The notes under the pieces are model-generated. The model did not search any database, had not been told where the DNA came from, and saw only the letters and a program-made list of their open reading frames with translations. Both the position numbers and the translations under genes were made by a program. This document shows positions 7,195 through 15,744 of a stretch of DNA of 39,112 nucleotides, in pieces. Position 1 is the stretch's first letter; each line of letters starts with the position of its first letter. This DNA is from a virus: positions 1 through 39,112 of IMG/VR virus record IMGVR_UViG_3300034694_000314. The stretch is one strand, 5' to 3'.

Positions 7195-7410
7195 CTAAAT
7201 TGTTGCTAGTTGAGGTTTTGCTTCTAAGATAATATCACGAACCATTTCACGATCCATTGAATCACCATCAAATGGCAGCACAGTATTACGCGCTAGACGT
7301 ATTCCTAATGCCAACAGAATATCGTCACGGGTTACACCGAAATCGTAGACTCCGCCAGGACCGTAAAAATCAAGAAGGTATGAGATAAATGTTTCAGTTT
7401 TATTAGTCAT
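7195..7410 (-). CDS. Conserved small phage protein, 71 aa, first gene of early operon
   Basis: The sequence around FISYLLDFYGPGGVYDFGVT and FDGDSMDREMVRDIIL resembles, from memory, a small conserved protein of T4-like marine phages. Two starts are possible. The ATG at 7434 lies about 2 nt from the predicted transcript start, while the ATG at 7410 has AAAGAG upstream and begins at the residue where I expect homologues to start. I prefer 7410. Confidence 0.65.
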   Translation of the reverse strand: MTNKTETFISYLLDFYGPGGVYDFGVTRDDILLALGIRLARNTVLPFDGDSMDREMVRDIILEAKPQLATI

Positions 7411-7442
7411 AATATTCTGCTCTTTAATTAACATATGTAACT

Positions 7443-7471
7443 ATTATACAACGATAAGCCTTACTTGTCAA
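7443..7471 (-). promoter_or_regulatory. Sigma-70-type early promoter
   Basis: Minus strand TTGACA (7471-7466), 17-nt spacer, TATAAT (7448-7443); both boxes are perfect. It drives the run of small genes from 7410 downwards. The predicted start is near 7436. Confidence 0.88.
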
Positions 7472-7495
7472 TGAATTTTATGAAAATAATTGAAT

Positions 7496-7798
7496 TTAAT
7501 TTGCGAACACATCAGGCGATGCTGATATGATTGTAGCAGTATATGGGCCACTGCCCACTGAATCATTGATTCTTGCTACGGGTGGTTCATCACCAATGAC
7601 ATCACTGCTTGCAGATGTAATCACGCTAGTGTGACCACAATCTGCTGTAACAGTATCGCCTAGTCTTGCACAAGGCTTGTCATTGACAACAATAGTTGGC
7701 GAACCAGAGGTAATTGTACCTCCAGTCGTTATCGGGGTTTCATGCGCAGTACAAGTTCCATACGTGCGATCTCCTACTCTTGCTACACCCCTAGACAT
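7496..7798 (-). CDS. PAAR-domain spike tip protein
   Basis: The 100-aa protein has the PAAR pattern. It begins MSRGVARVGD, then has repeated P-A-x-R-like turns (TSGSPTIVVNDKPCARLGD and DEPPVARINDSVG), a beta-rich composition, and C/H residues (HETP, CGHT) that could coordinate the metal at the tip. PAAR proteins cap the central spike of contractile tails (T4 gp5.4), so this should sit at the tip of the baseplate needle and touch the host first. The length is normal for the family. It is a structural gene placed directly after nucleotide-metabolism genes. Confidence 0.9.
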   Translation of the reverse strand: MSRGVARVGDRTYGTCTAHETPITTGGTITSGSPTIVVNDKPCARLGDTVTADCGHTSVITSASSDVIGDEPPVARINDSVGSGPYTATIISASPDVFAN

Positions 7799-7799
7799 A

Positions 7800-8096
7800 T
7801 TATGCGCCTGCCATTACGATACCAGAAGTTTTCTCGCTATACATCTTAGCAGTTTCTTCTTCTGTCTTGACGATACAAATAACACCATTAAGTCTCATTG
7901 TGTATTTTGCGTCCATTGACGAGGTAAACATGAATGGAGCCATTCCCATTCCACCATCATTTGCAATAAGCATAGTAGGCTTAGATAAAACTAATGTATC
8001 AGTAGTCTCTTTATCAAGACGTGCTACCATTTCTTCACCGCTGGCTAGTTTAATACTAATCACATCGCCGTCTCTGTAAGGTACTTCTATTAACAT
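7800..8096 (-). CDS. Conserved small phage protein, Sm-like fold possible, 98 aa
   Basis: The N-terminal half (YRDGDVISIKLASGEEMVAR then TLVLSKPTML) has the strand-turn-strand rhythm of Sm-like barrels, where G-E-E/x-A-R-L follows a lysine strand. From memory, similar short proteins sit near baseplate or nucleotide genes in marine T4-like phages. Function is unknown. Its ATG lies within the last codons of the glutaredoxin gene. Confidence 0.65.
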   Translation of the reverse strand: MLIEVPYRDGDVISIKLASGEEMVARLDKETTDTLVLSKPTMLIANDGGMGMAPFMFTSSMDAKYTMRLNGVICIVKTEEETAKMYSEKTSGIVMAGA

Positions 8097-8323
8097 GCTT
8101 CACTTCCTTTAAGGTATTGTGCCAATTGATCATATCCGCCTATTACGGTTCCATCAATTACTATTTGTGGTACTGTTCGTGCCTGTGGTGCAATTTCTAA
8201 TAATTGCTCACGAGTCACATCAACACCAATCTTTCTTTCAATAAACTCCATATGCTGAGTTTCAAGCAATATCTTCGCTTTAGTGCAATATGCACAATTA
8301 TCTTTTGAATAAACTTCTACCAT
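8090..8323 (-). CDS. grx: Glutaredoxin
   Basis: The 77-aa protein is a compact glutaredoxin with the redox site CAYC at residues 11-14, the cis-proline segment ARTVPQIVID and GGYDQL near the glutathione site. It has one extra C-terminal cysteine. It should reduce the class I ribonucleotide reductase encoded directly upstream (T4 nrdC plays the same part). The start follows a perfect AAAGGAGGG ribosome site, the strongest in the window, so high expression is likely. Confidence 0.95.
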   Translation of the reverse strand: MVEVYSKDNCAYCTKAKILLETQHMEFIERKIGVDVTREQLLEIAPQARTVPQIVIDGTVIGGYDQLAQYLKGSEAC

Positions 8324-8340
8324 ATTTTACCCTCCTTTTA

Positions 8341-9471
8341 TTATAATGACATACCCGAAAAGGTATCTTTAGTAACGTCAGATGTTACACCACCAATGAT
8401 GTATGACGATAGTTGCACTTCTTGTGGTGCGACTTGTACTTCTGCACCAGCAATCCATTTTTGTGTCCAAGGTAATGGGTTTGATTGTGATACCTTGTAC
8501 GGACAAGATAAACCAACTGCTACCATACGCTTACAACCAATCCATTCTATATATTCACACAATAGTTGAGCATTTAACCCAATCATTGAACCATCTTTAA
8601 ATAGATATTCTGCCCATTGCTTTTCTTGTTCAATTGCATCTACAAACATTTGAATACATTCTTCTTCTGTTTCTTTTGCGATTTTAATATAATCTGGGTC
8701 ATCTTTTGGCAATATCTTTAATAATGATTGTGTGAACGCCAAATGTAGATTTTCATCACGAGCAATAAACTTGATAATTTTTGCATTGCCTTCCATCTTT
8801 TTAAGTTCTGCAAACGCCCAACTACATGCAAACGAAACATAGAAGCGAACACCTTCTAGTATGTTTACACCCATTACTGCCTTGTATAACGCCTTCTTCA
8901 ACTCGTACAAGTCAACAGTGATTTCTCTGCCATTAACCATATGTACACCTTCACCTAGTAAATTGTACCAAGCGGCTTTGTCAATGAGAGCATCATAATT
9001 TACTGAAATAGCAGATGCGCAATCAACTATTTCTTTAATGTCTAAAATTTCATCAAATATAATAGAAGGATCAGAATATATATTACGAATAATATGTGTG
9101 TATGATTTACTATGAATCGTTTCGTTAAACGTCCAAGTTTGAATCCATGTTTCTAATTCTGGTAGACTAACGATAGACCCGAATGCTTCACTAGGTGCAC
9201 GACCTTGTACACTATCTAAAAGTATTTGACGCTTTAGATTAGATGTGAATATATGCTGTTCGTTTGCAGTTAATTGCTTAAAATCATTAGAATCTTTCGT
9301 AACATCGACTTCATCAGGTATCCAGAAGAAACCCAATTGCTTCTCTGTTAATTTATCAAACTGCTTGTATTTTAGTATATCGTATCTCTGTAAACTTACT
9401 CTTCCTTCGGGATCAAGAAATGCCAATGATTTCGTGTGATCCGCTTTTTTTGTTATATTAAAAATGCTCAT
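8341..9471 (-). CDS. nrdB: Ribonucleotide reductase class Ia beta subunit
   Basis: The 376-aa protein has the diiron and radical motifs of NrdB. The segment ETIHSKSYTHI contains E, H and the radical tyrosine in the E. coli E115-x2-H118-x3-Y122 arrangement. LLDSVQGR supplies the first aspartate, ILEGVRFYVSF a later glutamate, and ARDENLHL the final E-x2-H. The C-terminus TFSGMSL resembles the tail that docks in NrdA. It generates the tyrosyl radical for dNTP synthesis during phage replication. A perfect TATAAATA lies only 5 nt upstream of the ATG, while the nearest AAAGGA is unusually far away. Confidence 0.97.
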   Translation of the reverse strand: MSIFNITKKADHTKSLAFLDPEGRVSLQRYDILKYKQFDKLTEKQLGFFWIPDEVDVTKDSNDFKQLTANEQHIFTSNLKRQILLDSVQGRAPSEAFGSIVSLPELETWIQTWTFNETIHSKSYTHIIRNIYSDPSIIFDEILDIKEIVDCASAISVNYDALIDKAAWYNLLGEGVHMVNGREITVDLYELKKALYKAVMGVNILEGVRFYVSFACSWAFAELKKMEGNAKIIKFIARDENLHLAFTQSLLKILPKDDPDYIKIAKETEEECIQMFVDAIEQEKQWAEYLFKDGSMIGLNAQLLCEYIEWIGCKRMVAVGLSCPYKVSQSNPLPWTQKWIAGAEVQVAPQEVQLSSYIIGGVTSDVTKDTFSGMSL

Positions 9472-9476
9472 TTTTT

Positions 9477-9484
9477 TATTTATA
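9477..9484 (-). promoter_or_regulatory. Possible T4-type late promoter at nrdB
   Basis: Minus strand TATAAATA is an exact match to the T4 late consensus, 5 nt before the nrdB ATG. It would give a leaderless mRNA. In AT-rich DNA a chance match is possible, and nrdB is usually an early or middle gene. Confidence 0.35.
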
Positions 9485-9494
9485 TTCCTTTACT

Positions 9495-11795
9495 TTATAA
9501 GACACAACTGTCGCAGTCTTCGCCGTCTAATTCTGTCAGGTCCGTTTGTGCTAACGGCTCTCCGTTCATTTTATTAATATCAATCTCACCTTGTCCATCA
9601 TATGTATTAAAGTAGTAAAGATTTTTACCACCATACTTGTAGAACATAAGTAAGTGCTTCAACATAGTACTCATTGGAATCTTTTCATCTTCAAAGTAGA
9701 TAGGATTATAACTGGTATTTACACTAATCGCTTGATCAATATATTTCTGTAATACTGCTACAATCTTTAAATAACCTTCTGGTGACTCTTGATCCCATAA
9801 TAATTCATACTTATTCTTTAATCGGTGTATGCCCGGAACTACTTGCTTCAATACACCATCCTTTGATTGCTTGATACTTACCAAAGAACGAGGTGGTTCA
9901 ATTCCATTTGTACTATTACTTATCTGCGCTGATGTCTCTGCTGGCATCAATGCCATTAATGTACTATTGCGTACACCTGTTTCTTTTATCTGTGTTCGCA
10001 ACGCTTCCCAAGGCATACGCTCTTTATGCGCTACTAATTCATCTACATCTTTTTTACGACTATCAATTGGTAAAATACCATCACTATACTTAGTTTCATT
10101 GAATCCCGGACAATGTCCTTGTTCTACTGCTAAATCGGCAGATGCTTTGATCAAGTAGTATGACCATGCTTCTGTCCATTCATCAACTAATTCAAGATCA
10201 GGATTACTATAACTAGTATCGTTCTTTGCAAGCCAGTACGCGAAGTTAATAATACCAACACCAAGTGGGCGGCGCTTCTTTGTACCTAATTCTGCTGCTA
10301 GAACTGGATAATTCTGATAACTCAATAATGCATCAAGTCCTCTTACTGCTAATTCACAAGGCTTCTGAAAATCTTCTAATACCTTGATATTACCCCAATT
10401 CACTGCTGACAATGTACATGTAGCAACTTCACCATCACCCTTAAACAAATCTGTCATAGGAGAGGTAGGTAATGTAATCTCTGCACATAGGTTACTCATA
10501 CGCACAGGTGCTAATTCTTGCTTGAATGAACTATGCTCATTTACATTATCTACATTCATCAAATAGATGCGACCCGTATTCTTTCGCTCGTGCATGAAAG
10601 TAGAAAACAATTCAATCGCAGGCATTGACTTCTTACGGATTTTTGTATTACGCTCTGCTTTTTCATACAACTCTTTAAATTTATCTTGATCTTCAAAGTA
10701 TGCGTCATACAATCCAGGAACATCGCTAGGACTGAATAATGTAATATCACCACCAGAAATCAAACGCTCATACATAAGTTTATTGACTTGAACGCCAAAA
10801 TCCAAATGCCTTACACGATTGTCCTCAGTTCCTTTATTGTTCTTTAACACCAGCATGTCTTCTATTTCAAGATGCCATAATGGATAGTACAATGTTGCTG
10901 CACCACCTCGTACACCACCCTGTGAACAACTTTTAACTGCTGATTGAAACATCTTGTAAAAAGGAATAACACCTGTATGTGCTGCATCACCATTGCGAAT
11001 AGGAGAGTTAATTGCACGAATGCGTCCTGCACCAATTCCAATTCCTGCTTTTTGTGATACATACTTTACAATCGCATTTGATGTTGCATTAATACTATCT
11101 AGACTATCATCTGACTCAATTAAAACACATGAACTAAACTGACGCACATTTGTACGAACACCAGCCATGACAGGAGTAGGTAACGAGATATCAAAGTTAC
11201 TAATTGCATCATAATAATCTTTAACCCATTTCATACGATTAGTTGTGTAACTACCAAACAAAGTTGCAGCAATCATCATATACGCGATTTGTGGCGTTTC
11301 AAATATTTGACCAGTTACTCGGTTTTGTACCAAGTATTTTCCACGAAATTGCTCCATACCAACATATGCAATGTGGTTGTCGCGATCATGCTTGATATAA
11401 CTGTTTAGTTGATCAAGTTCATCCGATGTATACAATTCAAGAATTTCATCATCGTAATATCCACGATCAATGTTATCTTCAATAACTCTAGACAAATGAT
11501 CAGGTTCAAAGTCATTATATACTTGCTTGCGTAGATGATAGTTGATCAATCGTCCCGCTACCCATTGATAATTAGGAGTATCTTCTGTGATTAAATCTGC
11601 TGCTGCTTTTATTAGTGTTTCTTGAATTTCATCAGTAGTGATTCCATTATAAAACTGAATACTACTTTTTATTTCCACTTCTGACGGACTAACTCCTGCA
11701 ATATCATTACAAGCATAAAATACAACTTTGTGTAATTTATCTAAGTCAAGTGGTTCTCTAGCGCCATTGCGCTTTTTTACCATTATTTCCTTCAT
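9495..11795 (-). CDS. nrdA: Ribonucleotide reductase class Ia alpha subunit
   Basis: The 766-aa protein has full family length. It has an N-terminal ATP-cone-like segment (VKKRNGAREPLDLDKLHKVV), the active-site cysteine regions FSSCVLIESDDS, SNLCAEITLP and CTLSAVNWGN, the LMALMPAETSAQISNSTNG loop, NLYYFNTYDG with the radical-transfer tyrosine pair, and the C-terminal redox pair DCDSCVL. It reduces ribonucleoside diphosphates with NrdB. Two ATGs (residues 1 and 5) both have AAGG-type ribosome sites. No inserted intein or intron is seen. Confidence 0.98.
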   Translation of the reverse strand: MKEIMVKKRNGAREPLDLDKLHKVVFYACNDIAGVSPSEVEIKSSIQFYNGITTDEIQETLIKAAADLITEDTPNYQWVAGRLINYHLRKQVYNDFEPDHLSRVIEDNIDRGYYDDEILELYTSDELDQLNSYIKHDRDNHIAYVGMEQFRGKYLVQNRVTGQIFETPQIAYMMIAATLFGSYTTNRMKWVKDYYDAISNFDISLPTPVMAGVRTNVRQFSSCVLIESDDSLDSINATSNAIVKYVSQKAGIGIGAGRIRAINSPIRNGDAAHTGVIPFYKMFQSAVKSCSQGGVRGGAATLYYPLWHLEIEDMLVLKNNKGTEDNRVRHLDFGVQVNKLMYERLISGGDITLFSPSDVPGLYDAYFEDQDKFKELYEKAERNTKIRKKSMPAIELFSTFMHERKNTGRIYLMNVDNVNEHSSFKQELAPVRMSNLCAEITLPTSPMTDLFKGDGEVATCTLSAVNWGNIKVLEDFQKPCELAVRGLDALLSYQNYPVLAAELGTKKRRPLGVGIINFAYWLAKNDTSYSNPDLELVDEWTEAWSYYLIKASADLAVEQGHCPGFNETKYSDGILPIDSRKKDVDELVAHKERMPWEALRTQIKETGVRNSTLMALMPAETSAQISNSTNGIEPPRSLVSIKQSKDGVLKQVVPGIHRLKNKYELLWDQESPEGYLKIVAVLQKYIDQAISVNTSYNPIYFEDEKIPMSTMLKHLLMFYKYGGKNLYYFNTYDGQGEIDINKMNGEPLAQTDLTELDGEDCDSCVL

Positions 11796-11826
11796 TTATA
11801 TCCTTACCTGTTTGGTTTCAATATTG

Positions 11827-12270
11827 TTATTTTACTAGATCGTCTGAATACCATGTATTCAAAATTTCACATTTGTCTAATACAGACACGTTATCTACTA
11901 TACCATAATTATGATTTAATACATACTCATTATCTAATCGTATTACAAGTCCTACCTTTGATTTTCCTGCGTCTTGTACTAATAGTATATCACAAGACCA
12001 ATCGCATAATTCCAATGTATATGCCATTCCAAGTGCAATCACATTTTCATCATATAGACCATGCCATAATAGATCCCAAGGGTTGGGCCATTCTTCTGAA
12101 CTGTATGGGTCTATTACTCTATTAGAAAGTGGTGCTAAACGCCACCAATCTACTAGGGTTTGTAAAAAATCTTCATCAGATATATCATCTAACTCGTTCA
12201 ACTCGGTACGAAATGCTTTCCACTCCGTCAGTCGTTCTTTGGGCATTAATTGCCATATTGCTGAATTCAT
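11827..12270 (-). CDS. Conserved T4-like phage protein, 147 aa
   Basis: The protein contains WWRLAPLSNRVIDPYSSEEW and PWDLLWHGLYDENVIALGMAY. From memory this is a recognisable conserved signature of marine T4-like phages near structural genes. It is acidic and tryptophan-rich, with no membrane segment. Function is unknown. It follows the structural 295-aa gene and precedes nrdA. Confidence 0.75.
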   Translation of the reverse strand: MNSAIWQLMPKERLTEWKAFRTELNELDDISDEDFLQTLVDWWRLAPLSNRVIDPYSSEEWPNPWDLLWHGLYDENVIALGMAYTLELCDWSCDILLVQDAGKSKVGLVIRLDNEYVLNHNYGIVDNVSVLDKCEILNTWYSDDLVK

Positions 12271-12271
12271 A

Positions 12272-13159
12272 CTACAGTGTCGCTTTGAAGTTATCGGTTA
12301 ACCATGCGAAATCTGCGTTTGCTGTGTCAGTGGTAGCATAGTGTAATGTAAATAAACCACTTGACATTGTACCAGTAAATACATGATCTAATAAACTACC
12401 TGATGTAGTTGCATTATTTGTATAATTGTCAGAAATAGTATGTGTATTATTTGTTGCATTAACTGCAATGCTCAATGAACCTTTACGAATATGCCCTGCT
12501 ACGTTTCTTAATGAATAACGAATATCTGCGTTATCATACCTAGTTCCATCAAATGCAACAGGCAGTGCACCTGTGGTAGATGTTATTGCCACAAATCCAG
12601 GAACATCTACACCGACATCTGGCTCAAATAGAGGAATCTCAGAATTATACTCTAATGAGACATTTCCTGTTCCGACTGCCAAAGGATCTTTAACAACTAC
12701 AGTTATCGTTGAATTATCAGTAGTAAATGCTGGTGATGTAAAAGTAACATTTGTACCAGTTAATGTCCAATCAGATGGTGATACATATAATGTACCATCA
12801 ACATCTATTGAAACAATAGCATCAGTTGTTCCTATATCATATACTTGCTGTGAAGTTACAGATGAAATAGGACTGAGTGCACGAATGAACGAGACTGTGA
12901 AATTATCTACTGTATAATCGGTTGCGTCTGCTTTGACAACCGTATCTACTGTTATTTTATAGGTGCTTGACGAAATATTATCTAAATCAACACCAAAGGT
13001 GAAGTCAGTTTTTGTACCATCTCCATCTTGCAATTCAGCCGTATTACCAATGAATAATCGTTTTGCATCTAATGCATATCCTAATTCACCAGCCAGTAAT
13101 ATTGGAAGTTGGGCTAAATTACCGCTTCTTTGTTTTTGTATTTTTGTTTCAATTGCCAT
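12272..13159 (-). CDS. Virion/tail-fibre-type structural protein
   Basis: The protein is 295 aa from the ATG at 13159, which has AAGGTG upstream; an ATG at 13168 is too close to that site. The N-terminus IQKQRSGNLAQLPILLAGEL then GYALDAKRLFIGNT matches the motif found at the start of many phage fibre and receptor-binding proteins (loop R-G...A-P-xLxxGE-G...RLxIGN). The rest is threonine/valine/aspartate-rich beta structure. A late promoter lies just upstream. It is probably an adsorption-related fibre or fibre-associated protein. Confidence 0.65.
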   Translation of the reverse strand: MAIETKIQKQRSGNLAQLPILLAGELGYALDAKRLFIGNTAELQDGDGTKTDFTFGVDLDNISSSTYKITVDTVVKADATDYTVDNFTVSFIRALSPISSVTSQQVYDIGTTDAIVSIDVDGTLYVSPSDWTLTGTNVTFTSPAFTTDNSTITVVVKDPLAVGTGNVSLEYNSEIPLFEPDVGVDVPGFVAITSTTGALPVAFDGTRYDNADIRYSLRNVAGHIRKGSLSIAVNATNNTHTISDNYTNNATTSGSLLDHVFTGTMSSGLFTLHYATTDTANADFAWLTDNFKATL

Positions 13160-13181
13160 TGTAATCACCTTTTTAGTATAT

Positions 13182-13190
13182 GTATTTATT
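13182..13190 (-). promoter_or_regulatory. T4-type late promoter
   Basis: Minus strand AATAAATAC, 23 nt upstream of the preferred ATG (13159) of the fibre-type gene. It matches 7 of 8 positions of TATAAATA. Confidence 0.6.
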
Positions 13191-13207
13191 AAATTCTGGT
13201 TCCAAAA

Positions 13208-13897
13208 TCATGAAATATTGTAAAATTCTTCCAATCTTTTTGCCCATTTTAGTTCCCATTCTGCGAACTCTCCAATCTGCATTTCAAACAATTGCCACAG
13301 ACCTTCTCTGCTACACATAAAAATAGCAACGTCTTTTATATCAGTTCCATACATTTCATTGTGTGCTAATGCATACGCTGTACACTGTAGAAAGTAATCA
13401 CCAATCCATTCACGCCTCTTAGGCTTATTGGTTTGTTTGAAATCCATAACAGTGGGCTTACCTTTCCACACACCTAATAAATCTGCTGAACCAGCATATA
13501 ATTCAGGATAGCATAGACTAACTTCTGCTCCCCATACTTCATCTAGTTCAGCATCAATATTCTTTATTACCACATCAGCCATCATACGAGATTGAAGTAA
13601 TGTTTTACCAGTTTCTTCATTACCTACGTATTCTTCATTTTTAACATATGATTCTAGCATAGCGTGCATCTGCGTGCCCACCTTTGATGCTTCGGTAACT
13701 ATTTGTTGGGCGGCTTCATTACCTACACGTTTCTTCCAATCGGATAACATCTTTCGATCACGTGCTGGTTTTGTTGCAGACAGGACAGTGGTGACACTAG
13801 GTACAGGTTCACCATAGGGGTTCTTATATAAACGTTGACCGTTTACAGAAGTTCGTATTAATTCGCTATAAGCGTAAGGAGTTGTTATATTTACCAT
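13208..13897 (-). CDS. PD-(D/E)XK nuclease (Cas4/RecB-like)
   Basis: The 229-aa protein has the nuclease core in order: GTQMHAMLE with H78, AGSADLLG with D139, VMDFKQ with D152 and K154, and YFLQCTAYA with Q171 and Y175. This H...D...D-x-K...Q-x3-Y arrangement is that of RecB/Cas4-type exonucleases, which process DNA ends. Similar genes are common in T4-like marine phages. A perfect sigma-70 promoter ends exactly 6 nt before the ATG, so its early mRNA should begin at the start codon. The gene lies between virion genes but has its own early promoter. Confidence 0.85.
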   Translation of the reverse strand: MVNITTPYAYSELIRTSVNGQRLYKNPYGEPVPSVTTVLSATKPARDRKMLSDWKKRVGNEAAQQIVTEASKVGTQMHAMLESYVKNEEYVGNEETGKTLLQSRMMADVVIKNIDAELDEVWGAEVSLCYPELYAGSADLLGVWKGKPTVMDFKQTNKPKRREWIGDYFLQCTAYALAHNEMYGTDIKDVAIFMCSREGLWQLFEMQIGEFAEWELKWAKRLEEFYNIS

Positions 13898-13903
13898 TTA
13901 GAT

Positions 13904-13932
13904 ATTATACTATAATAACATCTAAATGTCAA
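13904..13932 (-). promoter_or_regulatory. Sigma-70-type early promoter, predicted leaderless
   Basis: Minus strand TTGACA (13932-13927), 17-nt spacer, TATAAT (13909-13904). Six bases separate the -10 box from the ATG at 13897, so the usual start position coincides with the A of ATG. Confidence 0.9.
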
Positions 13933-13946
13933 GTGTTATTTACTAA

Positions 13947-14564
13947 TTACCAGTAAATGTACCATGAAAATGTTTTACCAGTTACAGTATTGGTGATGCG
14001 CTCAATCTTAAAACCAAGATTGCTGAAATGTTGAATTACTGATACCATATCTGATGATTTTGCACGATCTGTTTCAGTTCCTTGCCATACATTAAAATAA
14101 CTAACACTTGTTGGGTTAGTTGCAGTAGATGTGCCAGGCGTTAATCCTAAACTAGCATTCGCTGTACCAGTACCTATGACATATGACCATGTAGCAGAAC
14201 CAGCAACCGTTATCTTTAAACGAAGTTGGTTGTTTTCTTTGTATGCAAGTACATTTGGAATTGGTGCATCATTTATATCAGCGATTACCGCATTGAGACT
14301 CAAGCCAGTTGTACCTAATACAACAGTTACACCCTCAATAATTACAGTAGTAGCAGCAACAATTGTGGGATTTGTAACTGATCCAGACACGACTGCATCT
14401 GGCGTAGAATCTGTCATAGACGAACCATCAGAGACAGTTGTTTCATATAGACCAGTAACCGAACCTGCAATAATTGCTTTCATTATCGTTTCAGTTTCAT
14501 TAAAGATAGTTAAATCTTGATTGCTATTTGCTCTTGCTTGTGATGCATTTAATCCTACACTCAT
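13947..14564 (-). CDS. Virion-type structural protein, 205 aa
   Basis: The start MSVGLNASQARANSNQDLTI followed by a threonine/valine/glycine-rich beta domain resembles, from memory, an abundant virion protein of marine T4-like phages. The C-terminal part (SYFNVWQGTETDRAKSSDM and GFKIERITN) is more globular. AAAGGACATATAAC precedes the ATG. It belongs to the late block of 15682-13947. Position in the particle is unknown. Confidence 0.6.
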   Translation of the reverse strand: MSVGLNASQARANSNQDLTIFNETETIMKAIIAGSVTGLYETTVSDGSSMTDSTPDAVVSGSVTNPTIVAATTVIIEGVTVVLGTTGLSLNAVIADINDAPIPNVLAYKENNQLRLKITVAGSATWSYVIGTGTANASLGLTPGTSTATNPTSVSYFNVWQGTETDRAKSSDMVSVIQHFSNLGFKIERITNTVTGKTFSWYIYW

Positions 14565-14565
14565 G

Positions 14566-14880
14566 TTATATGTCCTTTTTAACTTGCTTTCTTGCCATTT
14601 TATCTATGCGATTATCTTGTTGATCACGAGTCGGTTCAGAAGAAGATGAATCATCTCTTCCAAAAAAGATAACATCATCTTTAATATTATCTACGATGGG
14701 AATAGAATCCAATAGATCAAACAATATTGAATGATCTACTTCATTTCCCATTTCAGCAAGAGATTTGTGTAATGTATCAATACTCAAACTTGTCATACCT
14801 TCTGCTGATGCAACTGAAATAATATCAATGATAATTGATTTAATGTCACTTGTGTCTTCAACAATTTCAGAAAAACGCAT
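14566..14880 (-). CDS. Hypothetical protein, 104 aa, in late block
   Basis: The protein begins MRFSEIVEDTSDIKSIIIDI and has a predicted helical, acidic body with a basic, disordered tail (DQQDNRIDKMARKQVKKDI). From memory it has counterparts beside the 266-aa protein in marine T4-like phages. Function is unknown; the neighbourhood suggests a structural or assembly role. Confidence 0.65.
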   Translation of the reverse strand: MRFSEIVEDTSDIKSIIIDIISVASAEGMTSLSIDTLHKSLAEMGNEVDHSILFDLLDSIPIVDNIKDDVIFFGRDDSSSSEPTRDQQDNRIDKMARKQVKKDI

Positions 14881-14881
14881 T

Positions 14882-15682
14882 TTAGTTTCTCAATGTAGCA
14901 AATGCTTGCTTTAGCAAATCTTTGCTGATTTTTCCGTCTTGTTGTGCTTCTTTAACCATGCGCATTGCAGAAAGATACTTATCTTCTTTCATTTCACGAC
15001 CAATTGGGTTTTCTGCACCTGATGCTGCATCAACGCCTTCAAAATCATCGCCCATTTCCAATTCATCGTCTGATTCAAAATCATCGCCCATACCTAACTC
15101 GTCACCGAAATCAGTATCAAGTGTATCAACTGAACCACCTGCTTCAACTGGCTGACCTTGTGCAACTAATAATGCATTAGTAACTTCACTGTTAGCCGAT
15201 TTAACTGCTGCTAGTGCTGCACCGATTGCTGCCTCAGATGCCATTGTGAATGCTTCTGCTTCTGCTGTACCTACTTCTTCTTTCATTGCGTTGGTGATGC
15301 TCATTAGGTCTTCAACTTGCATACTTGCTAAGTTTTCAGCCATTTTTTGTAAATCATCAGCCATTTGCTTTGCAGCGAGTAATACTTCTGCTTGATCTAA
15401 ATCTTGGTTTTCTTGAATTTTCATTTTAGTACCTTGTGTTGTTTGTGTCACGTCTACCAGTACCATATTGATACCTTCTGATATTAGAAGTAACTTTTGA
15501 AAATCTTTCGCACTAACGTCTACGCCAGATTCGCGTAATGCGGCTATACGAGAGTTAGTTGTTTCTTGAATTTTAACAAGTTTAGATTGCTCCATTCCGA
15601 AGTTGAATTTAATATCAAATACTTCGTTTAAGGCTTTAGTTAACTTGGTAAATTTGTCTTCCTGCAAATCATGTAAAATCAT
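14882..15682 (-). CDS. Conserved late protein with acidic repeats, 266 aa
   Basis: The N-terminal 150 residues are helical (LTKALNEVFDIKFNFGMEQS, many coiled-coil-like A/E/L/Q patterns). An acidic segment follows with a near repeat, FGDELGMGDDFESDDELEMGDDFEG-type, around residues 193-218. A basic helical tail ends the protein. GGAG precedes the ATG, and a strong late promoter lies 34 nt upstream. The composition fits a head-core, scaffold or tail-associated virion protein, but I cannot name it. Confidence 0.7.
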   Translation of the reverse strand: MILHDLQEDKFTKLTKALNEVFDIKFNFGMEQSKLVKIQETTNSRIAALRESGVDVSAKDFQKLLLISEGINMVLVDVTQTTQGTKMKIQENQDLDQAEVLLAAKQMADDLQKMAENLASMQVEDLMSITNAMKEEVGTAEAEAFTMASEAAIGAALAAVKSANSEVTNALLVAQGQPVEAGGSVDTLDTDFGDELGMGDDFESDDELEMGDDFEGVDAASGAENPIGREMKEDKYLSAMRMVKEAQQDGKISKDLLKQAFATLRN

Positions 15683-15714
15683 TTTAGTGCTCCATTAAAA
15701 TTATATATTATAAT

Positions 15715-15724
15715 GTATTTATAC
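15715..15724 (-). promoter_or_regulatory. T4-type late promoter
   Basis: Minus strand GTATAAATAC contains a perfect TATAAATA (15723-15716). It lies 34 nt upstream of the 266-aa gene, which has a GGAG ribosome site. Confidence 0.85.
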
Positions 15725-15744
15725 AAAAACTAAATTACTTCTTG

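Noticed and set aside
14131-14520. Plus-strand open frame of 129 codons with membrane-like composition
   Set aside because: Antisense to the 205-aa virion-type protein; valine/threonine codons read backwards give such frames. No start signal.
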